A DNA stretch of 7,042 nucleotides from CAYLZW01 sp964388085 (GTDB taxonomy: Bacteria; Myxococcota; UBA727; CAYLZW01). Below, one piece after another: positions 1 through 5,194 of the stretch. The DNA is taken from contig CAYLZW010000293.1 in the NCBI GenBank assembly GCA_964388085.1, positions 1-7,042 on the forward strand, written 5' to 3'. Numbering within the stretch: position 1 is the first letter of the stretch; each line of letters opens with the position of its first letter. The translations under genes and the position numbers were made by a program. The notes below the pieces were generated by a model. The model saw only the letters and a list, made by a program, of their open reading frames with translations, was not told the origin of the DNA and made no database searches.

Positions 1-1301
1 ATGATGAGCACGGCCACCGCGTTGATGATGCCGTAGGTGAGCGAGGGCTCCGGCCCGACTGCCCACCAGACGAAGAACGTGACGATGGCGATGACGATGA
101 CGGCCGGCACGAAATACGACGACACCACATCGGCGAGGCGCTGAATGGGCGCGCGTGTACGTTGTGCCTCGGCGACCATTTGCACGATCTGCGACAGCAG
201 CGTCTCTTTGCCGACGCGCTCGGCGCGCATGATGAGCGAGCCCGTCGTGTTCAGCGTGGCCCCAATCAAGCGCTCGCCAGCAAGCTTCTGCACCGGGATG
301 GGCTCGCCCGTCAGCATGGACTCGTCGACAGAGCTGGTGCCCTCGAGCACGACGCCATCGACGGGCACCTTCTCGCCAGGGCGCACGCGCAGCCGGTCGC
401 CGAGCTGCACCTCGTCGAGCGGCACGTCGGCTTCGCTGCCGTCGTCGAGCAGCCGACGTGCGGTCTTGGGCGCGAGGCCGAGCAGCGCCTTGACGGCGGC
501 GTTGGTGCTCGAGCGCGCGCGCAGCTCCATGACCTGTCCGAGCAACACGAGGGTGACGATGGCCGCGGCCGCCTCGTAATAGACGCCGACGCGGCCGTGC
601 TCGTCGTGAAACGCGGCTGGGAACAGGCCGGGGAAGAACGTCGCCACCAGGCTGTAGCTGAAGGCCACGAGCACCCCGAGCCCGATGAGCGTGAACATGT
701 TCAGGCTCTTGTTGGTCAGCGACTCGCCGGCGCGGACGAAGAACGGCCAGCCGCAATAGAGCACCACCGGCGCGGCCAACACGAGCTCTCCCCACGGCGT
801 CGACCACGAGGGCAACAGGTCGGCGACGCCGGGCAGCATGTGCCCCATGGCGATGGCCAGGAGCGGCACCGTCAGCGCCACCCCGATCCAAAAGCGCCGC
901 GTCATGTCTTCGAGCTCGGGGTTGCCTTCGTCATCGAGCGTCACGGTGCGCGGCTCGAGCGCCATGCCGCACTTCGGACAGGAACCGGGCCCGTCGCGCA
1001 CGACCTCCGGATGCATGGGGCAGGTGTATTCGACGCGCGTCTGGCCGAGCGCGGGCATGACAGCCTCGAGCGCCATGCCGCACTTCGGGCACGAGCCGGG
1101 CTTGTCGCTCTGCACCTCGGGGTGCATCGGGCACGTGTAGCCGCCCCGCGTGGAGCCGTGCGTTTGCGCGGGCTTCGCGTGGGCGTGGTGCTCGTGTCCG
1201 TGCGAGGAGTGATCGTGCGAGCAGTGCGCGTGCGCGTGATGCTCGTGCGACGGGTGCTCTTGCTCGTGCTCGTGATCGTGCTCGTGGGTGGGCTTGGCCA
1301 T
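1..1301 (-). CDS. Heavy-metal P1B-type ATPase (CopA/SilP-like), N-terminal part
   Basis: Partial gene: 433 codons are present and the reading frame runs off the left edge. These pumps use ATP to move soft metals (Cu, Ag or related) from cytoplasm to periplasm across the inner membrane. Domains in order: a His-rich tail with 18 His in the first 48 residues; two heavy-metal-binding modules (Y55-TCPMHPEV to CPKCGM76 and Y92 to M113, each with C, M-H and C-x2-C); membrane helices from about residue 137; the actuator domain with T331-G-E-P; then a further helix ending in INAVAVLI. The phosphorylation domain and the expected CPC motif lie just beyond the window. No N-terminal HMA (GMxCxxC) domain is seen. 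The ATG at 1301 is chosen because GGAGGAG lies just upstream and no other start fits the His-rich tail. It is divergent from the efflux operon. Family certain; exact metal inferred. Confidence 0.95.
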   Translation of the reverse strand, partial: MAKPTHEHDHEHEQEHPSHEHHAHAHCSHDHSSHGHEHHAHAKPAQTHGSTRGGYTCPMHPEVQSDKPGSCPKCGMALEAVMPALGQTRVEYTCPMHPEVVRDGPGSCPKCGMALEPRTVTLDDEGNPELEDMTRRFWIGVALTVPLLAIAMGHMLPGVADLLPSWSTPWGELVLAAPVVLYCGWPFFVRAGESLTNKSLNMFTLIGLGVLVAFSYSLVATFFPGLFPAAFHDEHGRVGVYYEAAAAIVTLVLLGQVMELRARSSTNAAVKALLGLAPKTARRLLDDGSEADVPLDEVQLGDRLRVRPGEKVPVDGVVLEGTSSVDESMLTGEPIPVQKLAGERLIGATLNTTGSLIMRAERVGKETLLSQIVQMVAEAQRTRAPIQRLADVVSSYFVPAVIVIAIVTFFVWWAVGPEPSLTYGIINAVAVLI

Positions 1302-1503
1302 CTCTCTCCTCCGGCACGCCAACGAACGCTGCGGCGGCCCTCTACAGGCAGACGGACGAGCGCGCCCCGTCTTACAGCTCGGCTCGGGATGAGTGTAACG
1401 ATGCCTACAGAACACAGAAGCGGGCTCTTGTAAGGGAGGGGTTCGAGCGCTTGCCCGTGGCCGCGGCGGCCCCTACCGTTCAGCCCTGCCCCGAGACGTT
1501 TTC
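1302..1503. promoter_or_regulatory. Divergent intergenic region with repeated TACA half-sites
   Basis: This is the only spacer between the divergent ATPase gene and the efflux operon, so it should contain both promoters. In this GC-rich stretch TACAG occurs on the plus strand at 1343-1347, 1373-1377 and 1406-1410, and the inverted form TGTA at 1394-1397 and 1429-1432. The pair at 1394-1409 forms TGTA-N8-TACA. The three TACAG copies are spaced 30 and 33 bases, about three helical turns. This suggests operators for a shared metal-responsive regulator, but it matches no consensus I can name with certainty; the CopY-type box TACANNTGTA is absent. A weak plus-strand promoter candidate is TTGCCC (1451-1456), 17 bases, TACCGT (1474-1479). 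No regulator gene is in the window. Confidence 0.45.
1306..1312 (-). promoter_or_regulatory. Shine-Dalgarno site of the P-type ATPase
   Basis: Read on the minus strand this is GGAGGAG, four bases before the ATG at 1301. It is the strongest ribosome-binding site in the window and fixes the start so that the His-rich tail is part of the protein. Confidence 0.75.
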
Positions 1504-2796
1504 ATGTCATTCGTCGTCGTCATCGTCTCTCTCTTGCTCCTGTTTGCTTTGCCCTCGAGCGCACAACCGGCCGAGGAGGGCGCGGGCGCGTCCGCCATCA
1601 CGCTCGAGCAAGCGCTGTCTCTCGCGCTCGAGAACAGTCCCCGGCTGTCGGTCTTTCGCGCCGACGTCGCCGAGGCGGAGGCGGATCTCCTTGGCGCGAG
1701 GGTGTTCCCCGAGAACCCGGTCCTGGACGTCGCGAGCGGCCCCCGGTTCGGCGGCGGGGACCTGGGTCTCGACGCCGAGCTTGGCGTCTCGCAGACGATC
1801 CCGCTGTTCGGCCGCTGGGGGGCCGCCGTCGACGTCGCCGAAGCGCAGCTCGATGCCGAGCGCTCGCAGCTTCGCTTCGATACCCAGAGCTTGCTCGCGG
1901 AGGTGAGCCGCGCATTTGTGCGAGCGCAGCATGCTGAGGCGCTCGTCGGGCTCCAACGCGAGCGGAGCAAGCTGCTGCAGGATCTCGTCACGCTGACCGA
2001 GCGGCAGGTCGAGGCCGGCGACGCGAGCCAGCTCGACGTGAACCTCTGGCGCGTGGAGCTGGGCAGCGCCCGCTCGCGCTTGCTGCGGCTCGAGGGCGGG
2101 GCCGTCGCCGCGCGCGCGCGGTTGGCTTCGCTCGTCGGTCTCGATCCACGACGACCACCCGTGCCGAGCGGCACCCTGCAGCCGCCGAGCGAGCCGCCGA
2201 AGGGCGCCATCGACGTCGAGCAGCGAAGTGATCTGAAGGGGCTGATGGTCCAGGTGCGCGCGGCCGAAGCCGCGGTGCAGCTCTCGCGAGCGCGGGCCTG
2301 GCCGGACATCGCCGTCGGCGCCTATCTCGGCACCGAGAAGCTCGCGCCCGGCCCGCAAGGGATCGGCGGGGACTACCTCGCCGGCGCACAGCTCTCGATT
2401 CCGCTGCCGCTGTTCGAGCGGAATCAAGGCGACATTGCCAGGGCACAGGCGCAGCTCAGCCGCGCCAAAGCGGTCCGGGCGGTCGCGCGATTGGAGGCGG
2501 CCGCGGAGGTGGAGACGCGGTCCGCGCGGCTCAAGGCTGCGCTCGCCGCCGCGCGCGGGCTCGAGTCGAGCGTCGTCGCCACGACCGAAGAGACGCTGAT
2601 GCTTCTGGAGCGCTCCTTCGCGGAAGGGAAGATTGGCATCACTGATCTTCTCCTGCGTCGACGCGCGCTGCTCGACGCGCGCGCCGATTACCTGGACGCC
2701 ATCGCCGACGCGCGCCTCGCCGAGATCGATCTCGAGCTGGCCGCCGGCCGTTTGTCGGCAGACCTCGTCGCTGACGAAGCCAGAGGCGCTCCGTGA
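1504..2796 (+). CDS. TolC/CusC-type outer-membrane efflux channel
   Basis: A 430-residue outer-membrane factor of a tripartite metal exporter, forming the exit duct from periplasm to outside. It starts with a Sec signal peptide (hydrophobic residues 3-16, likely cleavage after A20 in PSSA-Q). The two internal repeats typical of the family are visible: ITLEQALSLAL at 32-42 with SQTIPLFGRWG at 96-106, and LSIPLPLFERNQGD at 297-310 followed by long Ala/Arg/Glu-rich coiled-coil helices. Length is normal for the family. Unlike E. coli CusC it has no lipobox cysteine. The ATG at 1504 is the first start that gives a signal peptide; its ribosome-binding site is weak (GAGACG). It is the first gene of the plus-strand operon, directly facing the divergent promoter region. 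Family assignment is firm; the metal is inferred from neighbours. Confidence 0.94.
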   Translation: MSFVVVIVSLLLLFALPSSAQPAEEGAGASAITLEQALSLALENSPRLSVFRADVAEAEADLLGARVFPENPVLDVASGPRFGGGDLGLDAELGVSQTIPLFGRWGAAVDVAEAQLDAERSQLRFDTQSLLAEVSRAFVRAQHAEALVGLQRERSKLLQDLVTLTERQVEAGDASQLDVNLWRVELGSARSRLLRLEGGAVAARARLASLVGLDPRRPPVPSGTLQPPSEPPKGAIDVEQRSDLKGLMVQVRAAEAAVQLSRARAWPDIAVGAYLGTEKLAPGPQGIGGDYLAGAQLSIPLPLFERNQGDIARAQAQLSRAKAVRAVARLEAAAEVETRSARLKAALAAARGLESSVVATTEETLMLLERSFAEGKIGITDLLLRRRALLDARADYLDAIADARLAEIDLELAAGRLSADLVADEARGAP

Positions 2797-2805
2797 GGAG
2801 CTCAC

Positions 2806-2835
2806 CGCGAGCCGCGGGGTGACGCGCGGCTCGCG
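2806..2835 (+). terminator. Strong GC hairpin after the channel gene (terminator or attenuator)
   Basis: A perfect 11-bp inverted repeat, CGCGAGCCGCG (2806-2816) and CGCGGCTCGCG (2825-2835), encloses an 8-base loop and starts 10 bases after the channel gene's stop. There is no T-run after it, so it is not a classical intrinsic terminator. It could reduce readthrough or protect the upstream mRNA. A second weaker hairpin follows (GCGAGC 2841-2846 with GCTCGC 2858-2863). Confidence 0.4.
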
Positions 2836-2842
2836 ACGGTGC

Positions 2843-2868
2843 GAGCTTGCCAGACGAGCTCGCCAGAG
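2843..2868 (+). repeat. Tandem 13-bp imperfect repeat
   Basis: GAGCTTGCCAGAC (2843-2855) is followed directly by GAGCTCGCCAGAG (2856-2868), 11 of 13 bases identical. It lies in the noncoding gap between the channel gene and the small Cys-rich gene. No function is apparent. Confidence 0.4.
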
Positions 2869-2923
2869 GAGGAGGCGTTCTCGGGCCCCAGGGCGTCGTC
2901 TTGCGTTGCCTCTGCCAACTTGT

Positions 2924-3313
2924 ATGCTCGTCGCCATGCTGCCGCTGGCCCCGCCGTCGCTCGGACGCAGGCTGGTCACCTTCGCGCTCATCGCGTTGGT
3001 GTCTGGTCTTGTGCCGTTTCTGACGGCGGCCCTCGATCAAGGCGTCGGCGCCCTCATCGCGGGTGTGTACGAAGATCCCTGCGGCGACTGTCCGGATGAG
3101 CGGGAGTCCTCGTCGGAGCCGGCGCCGTGCTCGCCCTCCTGCGACGACTGCCTTTGTGGTCCAGGAGCGCGCGTGGCACCGATTGTGGAGCGCGTGGCGC
3201 GGCATCTGCCGCTCCCGGCCGCCGCTGAGCTGCTCGTAAGCGCTCGTCCGGGCGTCGTCGGGCCGCCGCAAGATCCGGCCGCCGACGCGCTGCTGCGCCC
3301 CCCGAGAGCCTGA
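2924..3313 (+). CDS. Small membrane-anchored Cys-rich protein, unknown function
   Basis: A 129-residue protein whose family I cannot name. After a short N-terminus with two Arg (15-16) comes one hydrophobic segment (about 17-38), a signal anchor or signal peptide that should place the rest in the periplasm. There follows an acidic, Ser/Pro-rich stretch with six cysteines: C53-x2-C56, C69, C73-x2-C76 and C78, which looks like a metal or disulfide site. The C-terminus is Pro/Arg-rich. Codon use is as GC-rich in third positions as its neighbours, which supports real coding. Its position between channel and adaptor suggests an accessory of the efflux system. No good ribosome-binding site is visible; ATG 2936 (125 residues) is an equally possible start. 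The frame is open further upstream into the channel gene, but that part looks like shadow sequence. Confidence 0.62.
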   Translation: MLVAMLPLAPPSLGRRLVTFALIALVSGLVPFLTAALDQGVGALIAGVYEDPCGDCPDERESSSEPAPCSPSCDDCLCGPGARVAPIVERVARHLPLPAAAELLVSARPGVVGPPQDPAADALLRPPRA

Positions 3314-3326
3314 GCGAGCGTGGCTT

Positions 3327-3346
3327 CGCTCCCTAGCTAGGGAGCG
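3327..3346 (+). repeat. 20-bp perfect palindrome
   Basis: CGCTCCCTAGCTAGGGAGCG is fully self-complementary and begins 13 bases after the stop of the Cys-rich gene. In RNA it would fold into an 8-bp stem with an AGCT loop. No T-run follows (GCCCTCCTTCGC), so it could be a Rho-independent-like stop, an mRNA stability element or a dimer-binding operator for the downstream genes. The centre contains two CTAG sites, a tetramer that is uncommon in many bacteria. Confidence 0.45.
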
Positions 3347-3462
3347 GCCCTCCTTCGCACTCCGAGCGAGGACGCGGCCCGTCCGCTCGACCTCCAAGCG
3401 CCAATCGTCAGCTCGCCGCGGCGTTCGCCGCCGAGATCGTTCTGCGTGATGCACGTGAACCC

Positions 3463-3466
3463 AGGA
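3463..3466 (+). promoter_or_regulatory. Shine-Dalgarno site fixing the lipoprotein start
   Basis: AGGA lies six bases before the ATG at 3473. It supports that start, which opens directly with a signal peptide, over the ATG at 3446 in the same frame, which would put a non-signal stretch (MMHVNPGKP) in front. Confidence 0.6.
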
Positions 3467-3472
3467 AAACCC

Positions 3473-3790
3473 ATGAAGACCAAGCTCGCGCTCTTGTCCC
3501 TCGTCTCGCTCTTCGTCGTCGCCACCGCCTGCTCCGAGAGCAAAGACGCGGCACCAAGCGCCGAGGCCAGCGCCGAAGCGCACGCGCCCGAAGGCGTCAC
3601 GCCCGGCAGCCACGAAGACTGGTGCGGCGAGCACGCGGTGCCGGAATCGCAATGCACGCAATGCAACTCCGATCTGATCGCCGCCTTCAAGGCGACCGGC
3701 GACTGGTGCGCCGAGCACGGGCTACCCGAGTCACATTGCAAGAAGTGTCACCCCGACCTCGTCAGCGAGCGCACCGCGAAGGGCTCCTGA
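3473..3790 (+). CDS. Small lipoprotein with two C-x2-H / C-x2-C metal-binding motifs
   Basis: A 105-residue exported protein. Residues 1-19 form a signal peptide with a somewhat loose lipobox (ATAC, Cys20), so it is probably lipid-anchored in the periplasm. After an Ala/Glu-rich linker come two copies of one motif, 28 residues apart: W50-C51-x2-H54, P-E-S, C61-x2-C64-N, and W78-C79-x2-H82, P-E-S, C89-x2-C92-H-P. The same motif pair opens the mature adaptor encoded next, where the shared stretch FKA-x-GDWC-x-EHG is also alike in DNA (3686-3720 against 4026-4060, 31 of 35 bases). I recall this motif from N-termini of CzcB/CusB-like adaptors. The Cys/His sets suggest metal binding; a role as periplasmic metal carrier or buffer feeding the adaptor is inference. 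The adaptor gene follows after 37 bases, so they are likely co-transcribed. Confidence 0.82.
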   Translation: MKTKLALLSLVSLFVVATACSESKDAAPSAEASAEAHAPEGVTPGSHEDWCGEHAVPESQCTQCNSDLIAAFKATGDWCAEHGLPESHCKKCHPDLVSERTAKGS

Positions 3791-3827
3791 AGCGAGCTCC
3801 CGCACCCGCGTCCGAAAGGACTGAGCC

Positions 3828-5186
3828 ATGCGTCAGACGATCCTCCCGGGCATGCTCTCATTGCTCACGTTACTGCTCGTCACGTCGTGCGAGAGCGACG
3901 TCAGCGAGGCGAGCACGAGCGGCAAGCAGCGTTTGCCGTCGGCGGCGACGACCGAAGCAGGGCTCTGCCAGCACGGCGTTCTCGATGCCATTTGCCCGAA
4001 GTGCCATCCGGCGGTGGCCGCTGTGTTCAAGGCGAAGGGCGACTGGTGCGAGGAGCACGGCTTTCCGGAGTCCGTCTGTCCGACCTGTCATCCCGAGCGC
4101 GGCGGACGCCCGAACGTCGACGTCAGCAAGGACGAGGCGCCCGCCGACGGCACCAAGGTGAGATTCAAGGGGAAGGACACCGCGCGGCTCGCTGGCATAG
4201 AGACCGTAAAGGCGACGAAGGGCGAGCGCACGCCGCAAGTGGAGGCGCTGGTCCGCATTCAATATGACGCCACCAAGCTGGCGCACGTCAGCGCGGCCTC
4301 GGCCGGCGTCGTGCGCAACATCAAGGCCGACGTTGGCGCTCGTGTCGAGAAGGGGGACGTGCTCGCGGTGCTCGCGAGCGTCGGCGTGGGGGCCGATCGC
4401 TCTCAGCTCGTCGCTGCCGACTCTCGCCTGCGCGCGGCAGAGTCCAACCTGCGACGGGAGCGCGAGCTTCACGACAAGGGCATCTCGCCGCTGCGGGACG
4501 TCGAGGCTGCCGAAGCCGAACGCGACGCGGCCAAGGCAGAAGCACAAGCCGCACGAGGGGCGCTCAGCGTGGTCGGCGCCAGCGAGAAGGGAGCCGGCGG
4601 TTATGGCATCACCGCGCCGCTCGCCGGCGTCGTTACGCGCCGCCTCGCCACCATTGGGCAGTCGGTTCAGCCGAGCGAGCTGCTGTTCGAGGTGGTCGAC
4701 CCCGCGTCCATGTGGGCCGACATCGAGGTGCTCGAGCAAGACCTCGCCCACGTGCGGCCCGAACAGCGCGCCACCATCGCGGTGGACGCGCTACCGGAGC
4801 GTACGTTCGGCGGCGTCATCGACTTCATCTCTCCCGCGGTCGATCCCCGCACGAGGACAGCGCTCGCGCGCGTCCGCCTCGACAACGCAGACGGGCTTTT
4901 GCGCGCGCACATGTTCGGACGCGCCCTCATCGCTCTCGACACGGCGCAAGGCTCGGTCGTCGTGCCCATCGGTGCGGTTCAGCGGGCCGAAGGCCAGGCG
5001 TTCGTGTTCGTGAGGACCGAGGTGGACGATTTCGAGGCCAGGCGCATCGAGCTTGGCCTCGTCGACGACGAGGTGGCCGAGATCAAGATGGGGCTCGAGG
5101 CCGGAGAAGAGGTCGCGACCACGGGTGCCTTTCTGCTCAAGACCGAGATCCTGAAGGGCGCCATCGGCGCCGGTTGCTGCGAATAG
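3828..5186 (+). CDS. RND efflux periplasmic adaptor (CzcB/CusB, HlyD family) with Cys/His N-terminal domain
   Basis: A 452-residue membrane-fusion protein that joins the inner-membrane pump to the outer-membrane channel. It has a lipoprotein signal (VTSC, Cys21). Two motif copies follow: C47-Q-H49 with C56-x2-C59-H-P, and W73-C74-x2-H77, P-E-S, C84-x2-C87-H-P. The first copy is degenerate, lacking the Trp and one residue between Cys and His. Then come the usual parts: first half of the lipoyl-like domain (about 151-182, SAGVVRNIKADVGARVEKGD), an alpha-helical hairpin (about 192-250), second lipoyl half and beta-barrel (APLAGVV onward), and a membrane-proximal domain ending in GAGCCE, a possible extra metal site. 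AAAGGA (3815-3820) supports ATG 3828. The methionine sites known for E. coli CusB are replaced here by Cys/His. The pump starts 8 bases after the stop. Confidence 0.95.
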   Translation: MRQTILPGMLSLLTLLLVTSCESDVSEASTSGKQRLPSAATTEAGLCQHGVLDAICPKCHPAVAAVFKAKGDWCEEHGFPESVCPTCHPERGGRPNVDVSKDEAPADGTKVRFKGKDTARLAGIETVKATKGERTPQVEALVRIQYDATKLAHVSAASAGVVRNIKADVGARVEKGDVLAVLASVGVGADRSQLVAADSRLRAAESNLRRERELHDKGISPLRDVEAAEAERDAAKAEAQAARGALSVVGASEKGAGGYGITAPLAGVVTRRLATIGQSVQPSELLFEVVDPASMWADIEVLEQDLAHVRPEQRATIAVDALPERTFGGVIDFISPAVDPRTRTALARVRLDNADGLLRAHMFGRALIALDTAQGSVVVPIGAVQRAEGQAFVFVRTEVDDFEARRIELGLVDDEVAEIKMGLEAGEEVATTGAFLLKTEILKGAIGAGCCE

Positions 5187-5194
5187 GGATCCAA

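Noticed and set aside
162..1433. 423-codon plus-strand frame opposite the P-type ATPase
   Set aside because: Its composition (His/Arg/Ala low-complexity) mirrors the antisense of the ATPase; the minus strand gives clear ATPase motifs.
2868..2875. GGAGGAGG as a ribosome-binding site for the small Cys-rich gene
   Set aside because: It lies about 48 bases before the ATG at 2924 and no in-frame ATG, GTG or TTG follows at a usable distance.
2633..2923. Upstream extension of the small Cys-rich gene to 226 residues
   Set aside because: The added part overlaps the channel gene in another frame and is Arg/Ser-rich shadow sequence; the hydrophobic segment begins only after ATG 2924 or 2936.
1507..2991. 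494-codon open frame on the minus strand across the channel gene
   Set aside because: It is antisense to a well-supported TolC-family gene, has no recognisable domain and is Arg/Ala/Gly-rich as expected for a shadow frame in GC-rich DNA.
3446..3472. Earlier ATG for the lipoprotein
   Set aside because: It would put nine residues before the signal peptide, and AGGA at 3463-3466 is correctly spaced only for the ATG at 3473.
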